A stretch of DNA of 64,000 nucleotides from Alphaproteobacteria bacterium (lineage in GTDB: Bacteria; Pseudomonadota; Alphaproteobacteria; UBA8366; Aestuariispiraceae). The stretch spans positions 1,922,001-1,986,000 of the forward strand of contig JAWPMN010000001.1 in NCBI GenBank assembly GCA_033344895.1, written 5' to 3'. Under the pieces are notes generated by a model. The model was not told the origin of the DNA and did no database searches. It saw only the letters and a program-made list of their open reading frames with translations. This document shows positions 19,118 to 28,313 of the stretch, one piece after another. Numbering within the stretch: position 1 is the first letter of the stretch; each line of letters starts with the position of its first letter. The translations under genes were made by a program, and so were the position numbers.

Positions 19118-20283
19118 GTTCGTGTGCCTTCCGGAACGAGGTCCAGCAGGATCTGGGCCGAGCGTCTGGCACCGTCGGTGCGGTACGGCGCATCCGTGCG
19201 CCGCGGCAGGGCCGCCGCCCGGTCCACCGCATCGGCCAGACTTTCGGGGGTCAGCTCTGCCTCCGCAACCGCGACGGCGCGGCCGGCCCGCTCCAGCAGG
19301 CGGGCCCGGGTCGGTTGTTCGGTTTCCTGCCGTGTCGGACCCGCGAAGGGAATCAGGACCGCCGGGCACCCCGTCACGGCCAGGTCGGCCACCGTATTAT
19401 ACCCAGCCTGGCTGATCGAGAGGGCGGCGACGGCGAGCAGATTGGGAAAATCCGGCCGGGACGGTTCCGCGACGATGCCCGGTGGCGGGTTTTCCAGAAC
19501 CACCCGGTCTTCCGGCGGCAGATTGGGTCCGATCAGGATGCGCCAGGTTCTGTCGGCGAGCCCGGTTCGGGGTTTGGCGGCCAGGGCCGCGCGGATCAGC
19601 GCTCCGCCGGTCGCGCCGCCGCCGGCCGAGACGATGACCTCGCCATGCCCATCCTTCCCGGCGGCGACCAGCGGCGGAGAGACGATTCCGGTGTAGATCA
19701 GGCGGTCTGCCAGGCTGGGCGCGGCGGTAAAGCTGTCGGCCAGTTGCGCGAAGGTCGGGTCGCCATGGATCAGAACCCGATCGAAGTTTTCGCGGGCGGT
19801 TTCGGCAATCTGGGCGGTCTTCAGGCGGTCCGGTCTGGCGACCAGAATGTCCCGGATCGACACGGCGGCCTTTGCCCCCATGCGATGGGCTTCCGCGATC
19901 AGCGGCAGCAGTTCGAACCGGAAGGCGCGGCGGGCGAAGGGGAAACCCTCGACCAGCAGAATGTCCGGCCGCGTTGCACGAAGGGCGTTCAGGCTCGCGG
20001 CGGCGCGCCGATCCCGCCACGCATCATCGATCGGCCTGTCCGTATCGGCGTCGATCACGGCGGAGAATGCGGCATCCGCCGCCCGGGCCGGCGGAAGTTG
20101 AATGCGCGTCAGGCGATCCGCCTCGCCATCCGGGACCTGTCCCGCCACCCCGCCTTCGAGCAACGTGACCTCGAACCCCGCCTCCGCGCAGGCGCAGGCG
20201 ATACGTTCGGCCCGGACGCGATGCCCGATGCCCAGCATGTGCTGAACATGGAACAACAGTTTCGGGGCGGATCGGGTGGCCAT
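19114..20283 (-). CDS. Glycosyltransferase, COG4671/MurG-like GT-B fold
   Basis: A 389-residue GT-B type glycosyltransferase. The N-terminal domain opens HVQHMLGIGHRVRAERIA, the same plan as the FGLGHLRRCRAIAHHL start of the gene at 23288. The C-terminal nucleotide-sugar domain has VIVSAGGGATGGAL and AALSISQAGYNTVADL, where family 28-like enzymes bind UDP-sugar. It sits in the middle of the coupled operon, six bases after the phosphatase gene. Donor and acceptor are unknown. Two enzymes of the same subfamily in one operon suggests two successive transfers of related sugars. Confidence 0.82.
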   Translation of the reverse strand: MATRSAPKLLFHVQHMLGIGHRVRAERIACACAEAGFEVTLLEGGVAGQVPDGEADRLTRIQLPPARAADAAFSAVIDADTDRPIDDAWRDRRAAASLNALRATRPDILLVEGFPFARRAFRFELLPLIAEAHRMGAKAAVSIRDILVARPDRLKTAQIAETARENFDRVLIHGDPTFAQLADSFTAAPSLADRLIYTGIVSPPLVAAGKDGHGEVIVSAGGGATGGALIRAALAAKPRTGLADRTWRILIGPNLPPEDRVVLENPPPGIVAEPSRPDFPNLLAVAALSISQAGYNTVADLAVTGCPAVLIPFAGPTRQETEQPTRARLLERAGRAVAVAEAELTPESLADAVDRAAALPRRTDAPYRTDGARRSAQILLDLVPEGTRT

Positions 20284-20289
20284 GGCGGG

Positions 20290-20895
20290 TCAGGGGGTCC
20301 GGGGATCAGGCTGCAGGGGAAGGTTCAGGTGGTGGATTCGGATCGCGGAATCCGGCTCGATCCGGAAGATATGGGCAGCATCCCAGCGCAGCTTGTCCGG
20401 GGCCCGACCCGTCATATTCCATTGCGCCGCCGCGGCATAGACCGCGCGGATGACCCCCTTGTGGGTGATGGCGATCCGGTTGCGTCCTTCCAGACCCCAG
20501 CGGATGAGCAGGGGCGCTACCCGGTCCAGTACCATGCGCGGGCTCTCGCCCCCTGGCGGCGTGAAATCCAGCCCGCGATCCTCGTTCTCCTGCATCGTCG
20601 ACCCCAACTCGGCACGAAGGTCCGGCAGCCGGCGGCCTTCCCAGTCACCATAGCTCATTTCGATCAGTGCGGGTTCCCGCTCGACCTCCCGGTCCATCAG
20701 AATGCGGGCGGTTTCCACTGTTCGGCGCAGCGGGCTGCAATGGGGCTCGAACTCCGCGATGTCGGGCGGCAGTCGCCATGTCGCGACCGCTGCACGCCCG
20801 GCCTCGCTCAACGGCTGGTCGCTGCGACCCTGCAGCCGCTTCTCGCCGTTCCAGCCCGTCGGCCCGTGACGGATGAAGGCCACCAGCGCGGTCAT
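20290..20895 (-). CDS. Histidine phosphatase family protein
   Basis: A 201-residue branch-1 histidine phosphatase. The phospho-accepting histidine is in FIRHGPTGWN, followed by LQGRSDQPLSEAGRAA, CSPLRRTVETA, MSYGDWEGRR and the second catalytic histidine in ITHKGVIRAVY. Within a glycosyltransferase operon it may remove phosphate from a sugar phosphate intermediate, as GmhB- or CobC-like members do in other pathways; the actual substrate is inference. Start ATG 20895 overlaps the upstream glycosyltransferase stop as ATGA. Confidence 0.88.
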   Translation of the reverse strand: MTALVAFIRHGPTGWNGEKRLQGRSDQPLSEAGRAAVATWRLPPDIAEFEPHCSPLRRTVETARILMDREVEREPALIEMSYGDWEGRRLPDLRAELGSTMQENEDRGLDFTPPGGESPRMVLDRVAPLLIRWGLEGRNRIAITHKGVIRAVYAAAAQWNMTGRAPDKLRWDAAHIFRIEPDSAIRIHHLNLPLQPDPRTP

Positions 20896-22034
20896 CGGTT
20901 CCGCCCGTCGATCAAGGGCTGCAGACATGTCCGAAGGCGCTCTGCAGCCCCGGCGATATCGTGGTTCTCCATGACATGACGATGGGCCGCGTCGGACATT
21001 GCCGCAAGGCGTTCCGGCGCGTCGAGCAGGCTGCGGACAGCCAGTCGCAGGGCATCCGGATCGCCTTCGGGAGTCAGCAGTCCGGTCTCGTCCGGCCGAA
21101 CCATGGCGCGGGTACCGGGCCGATCGCCCAGCACGACCGGCAGGCCGGCGGCCTGTGCTTCCAGCGGGGCCATGCCGAAGGCTTCGTCGATGGCGGGCCA
21201 GACAAACAGGTCCGCGGCCGCGTTCAGTTGCGATAACGCCCGGGCAGGCAGTGCGCCGGTGAACCGGACGCGGCTGTCGCCGCTGAAATCCCGTTCGATT
21301 TCCGGCCGTTCCGGGCCGTCCCCGACCATGAGCCAGTGGACGTCCTGGCGGTCCAGAGTGCCGATCGCCCGGGCAAGAACGCGGTAGGATTCCCGTTTGG
21401 CCCCGGGCCGCATCATGCCGGTCGATATCAGCCAGGGCCGATCCGGGTTCAGGCCGAAGTGCGCTGCGAATTCCGAGCGGTATCGCCCGCGGTGCCGCCG
21501 TTCCCGGGTTTCGCGCCCGGCATCGAGAAACGGCGGGAGGCGCACGACAGGGGCGCCCGGACCCAGAAACGCCGTCACCTCCGGCAGGTCTTTCGGGTTC
21601 GGCTGCAGAATGAGGTCGGCCTGTCTCAGCGCCTCATCGGTCAGTGCATGACCGCGTTGCCAGGGACCATCGGCGCGCCGGGCCGCGCGGCTCGCTTCGG
21701 CAATGACATAGGGGATGTTCAGGGCCCTGGCGACCGGCGGTCCCAGAAGGTCCGGTGCCTTGTAATAGACGTGATAGGTGAGCCAGACGGCCGGGCGATC
21801 GTCGCGGTAGCGCTGCAACAGGCGGTCGACGATTGTGTCCGCCCGTTTCTCCAGACGCCGTTGGAACTCGGTATCTCCGTCGGGATTTCGGCTGCGCAGG
21901 GTGCTGGCCGTCCGGGCATCGAACCCTGCCCGGCGCAGAGCCTGCAGCAGCAGCCTGGCAAATCGCCGGTCTCCGGATGGTGTCGGATGGCTCGGCGGTT
22001 TCAGTGGGGCGTAGAAGGCGACATGATCGGTCAT
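20892..22034 (-). CDS. Glycosyltransferase, GT4-like
   Basis: A 380-residue GT-B glycosyltransferase. The N-terminal domain begins VAFYAPLKPPSHPTPSGDRR, a pattern seen in glycosyltransferases acting in cell-surface glycan synthesis. The C-terminal domain has PWLISTGMMRPGAK, WLMVGDGPERP and the GT4 donor motif DEAFGMAPLEAQAAGLPVV (E-x7-E). Start ATG 22034 follows AGGGGAC; the longer open frame upstream overlaps the previous gene and is rejected. It lies ten bases after the GT gene at 22045. Cytoplasmic or membrane-peripheral. Confidence 0.88.
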   Translation of the reverse strand: MTDHVAFYAPLKPPSHPTPSGDRRFARLLLQALRRAGFDARTASTLRSRNPDGDTEFQRRLEKRADTIVDRLLQRYRDDRPAVWLTYHVYYKAPDLLGPPVARALNIPYVIAEASRAARRADGPWQRGHALTDEALRQADLILQPNPKDLPEVTAFLGPGAPVVRLPPFLDAGRETRERRHRGRYRSEFAAHFGLNPDRPWLISTGMMRPGAKRESYRVLARAIGTLDRQDVHWLMVGDGPERPEIERDFSGDSRVRFTGALPARALSQLNAAADLFVWPAIDEAFGMAPLEAQAAGLPVVLGDRPGTRAMVRPDETGLLTPEGDPDALRLAVRSLLDAPERLAAMSDAAHRHVMENHDIAGAAERLRTCLQPLIDGRNR

Positions 22035-22044
22035 GCTGTCCCCT

Positions 22045-23280
22045 TCACAATGCCTCGGTATCCGCAGGCCCCGGCAGTCCGAAACGGCGCGCCAGGCTGT
22101 CCAGCTCCCGCTCCGCATCGAAATGCGCCCGGACACGGTCGGCGCCGGCCTGGCCCAGTGCCCGGCGCAGGTCCGGATCACGCAGAACCCGCTCCAGCGC
22201 CTGGGCCAGGGCATCGGGATCGCCCGGTGGTACCAGAAGCCCGGTCCGGTCCGCGTCGATCAGTTCCGGAATGGCGGAGACCGCTGTCGCAACCGTCGCC
22301 AGACCCTGGCTCTGTGCTTCCATCAGCACATTCGGCAGGCCGTCCCGGTCGCCGTCGGCGGCAATCTTGCTTGCCAGGACGAAAACATCAGCCGACCGCA
22401 GGGCGGCCAGCACCGCCTCCTGAGGCAGGGCGCCCCGCCAGTCGATGCGGTCGCCGATACCGGCGTCGCGCGCCTGTTCCTTCAACTGTTTCAGCAGGGC
22501 GCCGCCACCGATATGGACCAGACGCCAGTTGAGGTCCTGCGGCAGCGCCGCCAGCGCGGCGATCAGGTCGTCATAGCCCTTTTTCGGAACGGCGCGGCCG
22601 ACGGACAGGATCGTGACGGGACTGCCCTTTGACCCTATGTCGGAGGGAGGAGGCGCGAAGCGTGTGAGGTCGATTCCGTGATACTGCAGCGCGACCCGTT
22701 CCGGATCGTCGGCCAACCCGCGCAAATGGTCGGCGCCGCTGGCGGTGCAGGTTACCAGCCAATCCATCTCCGCCAGCTTCTCGCGGATTTCCCAATCGGG
22801 CGACGTCCAGATATCCTTCGCATGGGCCGATCCACTCCACGGCAGGCCGCGCAGAATGGCGGCATAACGCGTGACAGAGGCCGGGGTGTGCAGGAAATGG
22901 AAGTGCAGGCGCCCGACGCCCGGCGGCAGTTCTTCGGCAAGGACGCAGGCCTGGCCCCAGCGCCGGATCCGGTTGCGTGTCGGGTCGCGCTTCAAGTCCC
23001 TCAGCCAGGCCTGCCGCGCTGCAGAATAGCCCGGCATTCGCCGCGCCGCGCGCACACCGCGCAGGACGCGCAGCGGCTCCTGATGCAGGTATTCCGGCAG
23101 ATACAGAACCGGCGCCCGGATTTCGCGATGAATCGGATGCGTCGCCTTGTCGGTGGGGTGACGCAGGGACACCAGCCTTATGTCCAGCCCACGGCGCTCC
23201 AGGCCCAGGATTTCCTGGGCGATAAAGGTCTCGGACAGGCGCGGATAGCCTTTAAGAACGAACGCGACAGGATCGGACAT
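22045..23280 (-). CDS. Glycosyltransferase family 4 protein
   Basis: A 411-residue GT4 enzyme. The start VLKGYPRLSETFIAQEI matches colanic-acid/exopolysaccharide GT4 proteins (WcaL/AmsK-like). The donor-binding domain has ILSVGRAVPKKGYDDLI and DGLPNVLMEAQSQGLATV. It transfers a hexose from a nucleotide sugar to a lipid- or glycan-linked acceptor. It is the second gene of the operon, seven bases after the COG4671 gene. Confidence 0.9.
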   Translation of the reverse strand: MSDPVAFVLKGYPRLSETFIAQEILGLERRGLDIRLVSLRHPTDKATHPIHREIRAPVLYLPEYLHQEPLRVLRGVRAARRMPGYSAARQAWLRDLKRDPTRNRIRRWGQACVLAEELPPGVGRLHFHFLHTPASVTRYAAILRGLPWSGSAHAKDIWTSPDWEIREKLAEMDWLVTCTASGADHLRGLADDPERVALQYHGIDLTRFAPPPSDIGSKGSPVTILSVGRAVPKKGYDDLIAALAALPQDLNWRLVHIGGGALLKQLKEQARDAGIGDRIDWRGALPQEAVLAALRSADVFVLASKIAADGDRDGLPNVLMEAQSQGLATVATAVSAIPELIDADRTGLLVPPGDPDALAQALERVLRDPDLRRALGQAGADRVRAHFDAERELDSLARRFGLPGPADTEAL

Positions 23281-23287
23281 GAACCGG

Positions 23288-24520
23288 TCAGGCTCTCTTT
23301 TCGGCCAGGGTCAGCGGGCGGCGCTGACGCTTGATCCATCGCCGCGTCAGGCGGTCGACATTGTCGAGGCCGTCCATCAGGCCGGGCACCACGACTTCCG
23401 ACGGGCGCGGCTGCTGCGGCAGATGGCGCAAGGCCGTGGCCATGGCCCGCGTATCCGGCATTTCCTCGTCACCCAGCATGGAGACAAGTCCCATTTCCTG
23501 GAACCGGGCGGCGCGGATGAACTGTTCCTTGCGCGGCCGGGTGCGCGGCACGATCAGCGCCCGCTTGTCGAAGCTCATGATTTCGCAGAACGTGTTGTAT
23601 CCGCCCATGGCGACGACACCGACGGCATTCTGCATCAGGCTTTCCATATGGGCGTCGAAAGTGATGACCTCGACATCGTCCAGTCGGGATGCGCGTTCCA
23701 TGAATTCGACCTGCGTATCGGTCTGCATGAACGGTCCCAGCACGACCAGGGCCGGATAGGGCTGTCGCCGGTCTTCCTCATAGGCGCGGATGACCCAGTC
23801 GACCATCATTTCGCCATCGCCGCCACCGCCTGGCGTCACCAGGATATAGGGGCTGCGGATCTTCACTGTCTGATGCGCCACGGCATCGTCGGACACCTCG
23901 CGGCGCAGATAGCCGGTGTAAGTCATCTTCCGGCGCACGGAATCGGGAACCGAAATGCCGGCCAGCGGGTCATGAATCTGCGGCAGCCCATAAATCCATA
24001 TGTCGTCATACAGATCCTTCAGCGCCGGCATGGCCTTCTTGCGTTCCCATTCCGGCTCCAGCAGGTCCGGATCGTCCATGACGTCGCGCAGACCGAGAAC
24101 TGTCGGAACGCCGCGTTCCTGCAGCATCTTGAGGGTCTCCTCGACCTCGCCACGCAGGCCCAGCGGTTCCTTGTCGACGATGAAGAGGTCCGGATCGAAC
24201 ATGCTGGCGGTGTGCCGAATGATGGATTCGCGCAAGGCCAGGGTATCGTCGATGTCGATATGCAGCTGCAGCGGCGTGTAGTCGCCATTGCGCAGTTTGA
24301 TGACCCCGGGGACGCGCACGAAGTCGACGCGGCTGCGGAAATCGAAACTGCCGATGATCGGCGATCCTGTCAGGATGAGGACCGTCAGATCCTTGTTCAT
24401 TTCGACCAGATGATGCGCGATTGCGCGACATCGCCGCAGATGGCCCAGGCCGAATGTGTCGTGGGAATAGATCAATACACGCGCGTTGCGTCCGCGCGGT
24501 CCCCCCGGTGCACAATCCAT
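23288..24520 (-). CDS. Glycosyltransferase, COG4671 (GT28-like), first gene of the glycan operon
   Basis: A 410-residue predicted glycosyltransferase. It has VLIYSHDTFGLGHLRRCRAI at the N-terminus, ILVTPGGGGDGEMM and VVAMGGYNTFCEIMSF in the sugar-nucleotide domain, and IVPRTRPRKEQFIRA, a pattern typical of COG4671. The start follows AGGAGGGG at seven bases. It heads the seven-gene operon running to 17874; no promoter consensus was recognised in the 164-base region upstream. Confidence 0.85.
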   Translation of the reverse strand: MDCAPGGPRGRNARVLIYSHDTFGLGHLRRCRAIAHHLVEMNKDLTVLILTGSPIIGSFDFRSRVDFVRVPGVIKLRNGDYTPLQLHIDIDDTLALRESIIRHTASMFDPDLFIVDKEPLGLRGEVEETLKMLQERGVPTVLGLRDVMDDPDLLEPEWERKKAMPALKDLYDDIWIYGLPQIHDPLAGISVPDSVRRKMTYTGYLRREVSDDAVAHQTVKIRSPYILVTPGGGGDGEMMVDWVIRAYEEDRRQPYPALVVLGPFMQTDTQVEFMERASRLDDVEVITFDAHMESLMQNAVGVVAMGGYNTFCEIMSFDKRALIVPRTRPRKEQFIRAARFQEMGLVSMLGDEEMPDTRAMATALRHLPQQPRPSEVVVPGLMDGLDNVDRLTRRWIKRQRRPLTLAEKRA

Positions 24521-24684
24521 ATAAAGCCCCTCCTGGACCCGTCGGGCCGCTCAAGGTCTCGTTTCTCGTTTCCGACCCGGCGCCGCTGGCGGTCGGGCTT
24601 CTCGAGGGCCTGTCCGTTTCGCAACGCAACACGGATTATGGCACAAAACCGCGTCGCTGGAAAACGGATGTTGTAACGCGGGGT

Positions 24685-25875
24685 TCAGTCGGGCTCTTCG
24701 CCGGTCTTGTCGGACGGCGCGTCCGATTCCTCGTCGAGGACCTCGACCTCGACATCCTCGACGTCGGACGAAAGCAACTGCTTCTTCGCCGCCGGACGTT
24801 TGAGTTTCGACTCTTCCCGCTCCTCCAGGGCCAGCTTGTTGGCCTCCTGAAAATCGCGACTGACATATTGCAGTCCGGCGGAATTGCGCAGGAACTTTGC
24901 GTTGGCGCGCTGCAACTCATCCAGCAGCTCGCGCCCGATCATGCCGCCGTCTCCCTTGATCTTGTCCCGGACGACGGCCTTCAGGATGCGAACATGCTCC
25001 CCGATCAGGTCGCAGCAGGAATCCGACCGGTCCAGATTGTGAAGCGTCAGGTCGAACAGCGATCGGGCAACCTGGCTGACCAGCGGATAACCGAATGTTC
25101 CACCCTGGCCGCGCATCTCGTGGGCCAGGAAGTTGATCCGATTGAACGGTTTGCGGCGGTCGGCCGTCTGCGATGCGCGGCAGGCCTCCAGCGCGGCGTC
25201 GATCTGCTTGATGAAATCCAGCGTCCAGTCCCGGAAATCCTCGGCCCAGTTGTCCATCTCCCGCTGGACGTCCAGAACCTTCTGAATGTCGATCGTGGCG
25301 TTTGCCATGCGTCGTCGCAGATCCTGCGGCGGATCGTAGAAGGTGACGCCCTTCGCCTCGTCGGATTGCTCCGCATCGCGCCGTTCTTCCGGGCTGAGGG
25401 CCTCACGGCGGCGGCGGTCGGGACCGAAGAAGCTGCCGATCTTCACATAACGGCGCTTGTCCTTCAGCGCCGCCATCAGATGGATCGCAACCGATTGGGC
25501 CGAAAACGGCTTGCTGAGGAATTCCGACACGCCGAGATCGCGGGCCAGCTGCACGCGCGCCGGATCGGAAAATGCCGTGATCATCACGAAGGGCAGGAAA
25601 CGGTTCGGCGATTCCTTGTGCTTGCGCACCCAGCGCAGCAACATTGCGCCGTCGACCGGATGCATCACCCAGTCGGACAGAATGGCGTCGACCCGGCTGG
25701 CCCCGGCCGCGGCCGGGTCGCGCGAAACGGTGCGCAGAAGATCGATCGCCTCCGCCCCATTGGATGCCCGCAGGATGTTCCCGACGCCGAAAGTCCTCAG
25801 GACCGAGGCCAGCAGGCCCCGAATCTGCATCTGATCCTCGACGATCAGGATCGTGGTATGTTTCAGACCGCTCAT
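24685..25875 (-). CDS. Response regulator with GPDRRR linker and possible HPt-like domain
   Basis: A 396-residue protein. The REC domain (residues 7-135) has acidic residues in IVEDQ, phospho-acceptor Asp68 in LSDWVM, Thr100 and Lys122 in LSKPF. A basic linker GPDRRRRE follows at 151-158. A helical region around residue 252 reads NFLAHEMRGQGGTFGYPL, resembling the histidine segment of an HPt domain, and the tail is acidic. It could therefore accept and pass on phosphate. No DNA-binding domain or catalytic output is seen. It shares the GPDRRR tail with the regulator at 35997. Partner kinase unknown; the hybrid kinase at 3902 is only a guess. Confidence 0.8.
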   Translation of the reverse strand: MSGLKHTTILIVEDQMQIRGLLASVLRTFGVGNILRASNGAEAIDLLRTVSRDPAAAGASRVDAILSDWVMHPVDGAMLLRWVRKHKESPNRFLPFVMITAFSDPARVQLARDLGVSEFLSKPFSAQSVAIHLMAALKDKRRYVKIGSFFGPDRRRREALSPEERRDAEQSDEAKGVTFYDPPQDLRRRMANATIDIQKVLDVQREMDNWAEDFRDWTLDFIKQIDAALEACRASQTADRRKPFNRINFLAHEMRGQGGTFGYPLVSQVARSLFDLTLHNLDRSDSCCDLIGEHVRILKAVVRDKIKGDGGMIGRELLDELQRANAKFLRNSAGLQYVSRDFQEANKLALEEREESKLKRPAAKKQLLSSDVEDVEVEVLDEESDAPSDKTGEEPD

Positions 25876-25975
25876 CGTTCAATCGGACTTTAACCGGGTT
25901 CCCGATCGAAGCCATGCAGTTTCTGTGCCTTCGACGGCATTTCCGCCGACCCCGCCTTCCGTCGGTGCGCGCCCG

Positions 25976-26941
25976 TCACCCGGCGGCCTTCTTCTGCGCC
26001 ATAAGGCACAGCCAGTCATGCCCGATCGTCGCTGCCGCGATGGCGGTGATCTCGGCATTGTCATAGGCGGGGGCAACTTCAACCACATCCGCCCCGACCC
26101 AGTCTATGCCGCCCAGATTTCGAACGATCTCCAGGGCCTGGGCGCTGGACAGGCCGCCTGCCACCGGTGTGCCGGTGCCCGGCGCGAAGGCCGGGTCCAG
26201 ACAGTCGATATCGAAGGTCATATAGGCCGGTCCGTCTGTACCGACGATTTCCAAGGTGCGATCGATCACCGCCTGAACGCCGTTCTTGTGAACCCAGGGT
26301 GCGTTCAATTCGGTAAACCCGTAATCGTCGTCATTCCAGGTCCGCAGGCCGATCTGGACGGATTTTTCGGGAATGACGATGCCCTCCTTGGCGGCCCGCG
26401 CAAACATCGATCCGTGATCCAGACGCTTGCCGTCGTCCGGCCAGGTATCGCAATGCGCGTCGAAATGGACCAGCCGGACCGGACCGTACTTTTCCGCATA
26501 GGCCCGCAGGATCGGGTAGGTCACGAAGTGGTCGCCGCCGAGACACAGGGTGGCCGTATCCTGGGCCAGGATACCGGCAATGTCCTTGGTGATCACGTCG
26601 GGCGCCTCGACGCCGTAACCCCAGTCGAAATAGACGTCGCCCCAGTCGACCACGGCCAGCGTGTCGAACGGGTCGAAGCCGAAGGGAAACGCCTTCAGTT
26701 CGGCCAGTTGCACCGATCCGGCCCGGATCGCGCGCGGGCCCAGCCGGGCACCGGGCCGATAGGAGGTCGCCAGGTCGAAGGGAATGCCGACAACCGCGAC
26801 ATCCGCATGCGTCAGATCGCGCGTATACTTGCGTCGCAGGAAACTCAGGGCCCCGGAATAGGTGCCGTCCAGGCCGCGGCCGGTGGCCGATTCCGCTCGG
26901 AACGCCTGATCCCCGTCGATTTCCACCGAATGCGATGGCAT
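25976..26941 (-). CDS. speB: Agmatinase (ureohydrolase family)
   Basis: A 321-residue arginase/agmatinase-family metallohydrolase, expected to split agmatine into putrescine and urea. Manganese ligands are visible in CLGGDHFVTYP, HFDAHCDTW and FDIDCLDPAFAPGTGTPVAGG. The length and GGDHF/DAHCD pattern favour agmatinase or guanidino-acid hydrolase over arginase. A GGGGGAGA Shine-Dalgarno precedes the ATG. It stands alone, divergent from the RND efflux operon. Substrate within the ureohydrolase family is not certain. Confidence 0.85.
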   Translation of the reverse strand: MPSHSVEIDGDQAFRAESATGRGLDGTYSGALSFLRRKYTRDLTHADVAVVGIPFDLATSYRPGARLGPRAIRAGSVQLAELKAFPFGFDPFDTLAVVDWGDVYFDWGYGVEAPDVITKDIAGILAQDTATLCLGGDHFVTYPILRAYAEKYGPVRLVHFDAHCDTWPDDGKRLDHGSMFARAAKEGIVIPEKSVQIGLRTWNDDDYGFTELNAPWVHKNGVQAVIDRTLEIVGTDGPAYMTFDIDCLDPAFAPGTGTPVAGGLSSAQALEIVRNLGGIDWVGADVVEVAPAYDNAEITAIAAATIGHDWLCLMAQKKAAG

Positions 26942-27053
26942 GCGCCGTCTCCCCCAAAAAAAACCTGTGCAAACAACAAGGTCGCGAGTGTGCGTCCCTA
27001 ACCGACGGTTCGCAAGGGACTAACAACGTGGGAAAAGTTTGATGAGGGTCTTT

Positions 27054-27066
27054 TTTGCAGTGCAAA
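27054..27066. promoter_or_regulatory. Dyad upstream of the RND efflux operon, candidate repressor site
   Basis: TTTGC and GCAAA arms around AGT, 57 bases before the efflux start codon, in a region richer in A and T than its surroundings. RND operons are commonly controlled by TetR-type repressors binding such dyads, but no regulator gene is adjacent. Short and therefore weak evidence. Confidence 0.25.
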
Positions 27067-27122
27067 GGACACTATCTAGTTTACTTCCTTTTTTGAGCGC
27101 GGTTTCCGAGAGGACGAGGACG

Positions 27123-28301
27123 ATGGGGAAAACGGCTATGGCGGCTTTGGCCGCCGTCTTGCTATTGGCGACGGCCTGTGACGATGCGAGCCAGCAGAGC
27201 CAGGGCGGCGGCGGTGGTGCGCCGCCACCTCCAGCGGTCACGGTTTCCGCGCCGCTGGTCCAGCCGCTGATCGAATGGGACGAGTTCACCGGCCGTTTCG
27301 AGGCGGTCGAGGATGTCGTTGTCCGGGCGCGGGTCACCGGCTATGTCCAGGAAATCCACTTCGACGACGGGCAGCTGGTCGAAAAGGGCCAGCTGCTGTT
27401 CACCATCGATCCGCGCACCTATGAAGCCGACGTGGCCGCCGCCAATGCCGCTCTCGTGTCGGCACAGGCGGCCCAGCGCCTCGCGACGGACAATCTGAAC
27501 AGATCCGAGAAACTGGTCTCCGGCCGGACGATCTCGGAATCCACGCTGGATCAGGCGCGACAGGAAAAGGCGTCTGCCGATGCCGCGGTCCAGGCGGCGC
27601 GCGCCACGCTGGCACGGGCCCGGCTGGATGTCGAATTCACTGAGGTTCGGTCCCCGATTTCCGGGCGGATTTCGGATGCGCGCGTCGATGTCGGCGACCT
27701 CGTGATCGGCGACAACAACCCGACCGAACTGACCCGTGTCGTTACCATCGATCCCATGTATTTCACGTTCGAACTCAGCGAACGCGATTACCTGGGCTAC
27801 CAGCGCTCACGGCTGAAGGGCGACATGGCCCAGGCCCGCGACGGCTCGGTCCAGGTCGAACTGCAATTGTCCGATGAGGATGACTGGACCCGCGCGGGGG
27901 CGATCGACTTTGTCGATAACACGGTCAATCGCGGAACGGGGACGATCCGGCTGCGTGCCGTCGTGCCGAATGCGGATGGGGTCATCACCCCCGGGCTGTT
28001 CGGCCGTCTTCGGTTGCCGGGATCGCCGATCTATGACGCGATTCTGGTGCCGGATTCGATCATTCTCAGCGACCAGTCTCAGAAGCTGGTTCTGGCGGTC
28101 AATCAGGACAATGTCGTCGAGGCGGTACCGGTTCGCCTGGGCCCGCGTGAACTGGGGCTGCGCATCATCCGCTCCGGACTGACGCCGGAACACCGCATCA
28201 TCATCTCCGGTGTCCAGAAGGCCCGCCCGGGCATGACGGTGGCGCCGCAGGACGGCCGGATCGAGCTCCCGAAACCTCAGGGCGCCGGCGGCGATCAGTA
28301 A
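27123..28301 (+). CDS. RND efflux periplasmic adaptor (membrane fusion protein)
   Basis: A 392-residue MFP. A lipoprotein signal peptide ends in LLLATAC, then a Gly/Pro-rich linker. The lipoyl half-motifs include ARVTGYVQEIHFDDGQLV and TEVRSPISGRISDARVDVGD flanking a coiled-coil hairpin (about 100-180), followed by the beta-barrel and membrane-proximal domains. It bridges the inner-membrane pump encoded 13 bases downstream to an outer-membrane channel. No TolC-like gene is present here. Start ATG 27123 has GAGAGGA at eight bases; the 28-codon upstream extension is rejected because it would bury the signal peptide. Confidence 0.93.
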   Translation: MGKTAMAALAAVLLLATACDDASQQSQGGGGGAPPPPAVTVSAPLVQPLIEWDEFTGRFEAVEDVVVRARVTGYVQEIHFDDGQLVEKGQLLFTIDPRTYEADVAAANAALVSAQAAQRLATDNLNRSEKLVSGRTISESTLDQARQEKASADAAVQAARATLARARLDVEFTEVRSPISGRISDARVDVGDLVIGDNNPTELTRVVTIDPMYFTFELSERDYLGYQRSRLKGDMAQARDGSVQVELQLSDEDDWTRAGAIDFVDNTVNRGTGTIRLRAVVPNADGVITPGLFGRLRLPGSPIYDAILVPDSIILSDQSQKLVLAVNQDNVVEAVPVRLGPRELGLRIIRSGLTPEHRIIISGVQKARPGMTVAPQDGRIELPKPQGAGGDQ

Positions 28302-28313
28302 GGCTGAGCGACA

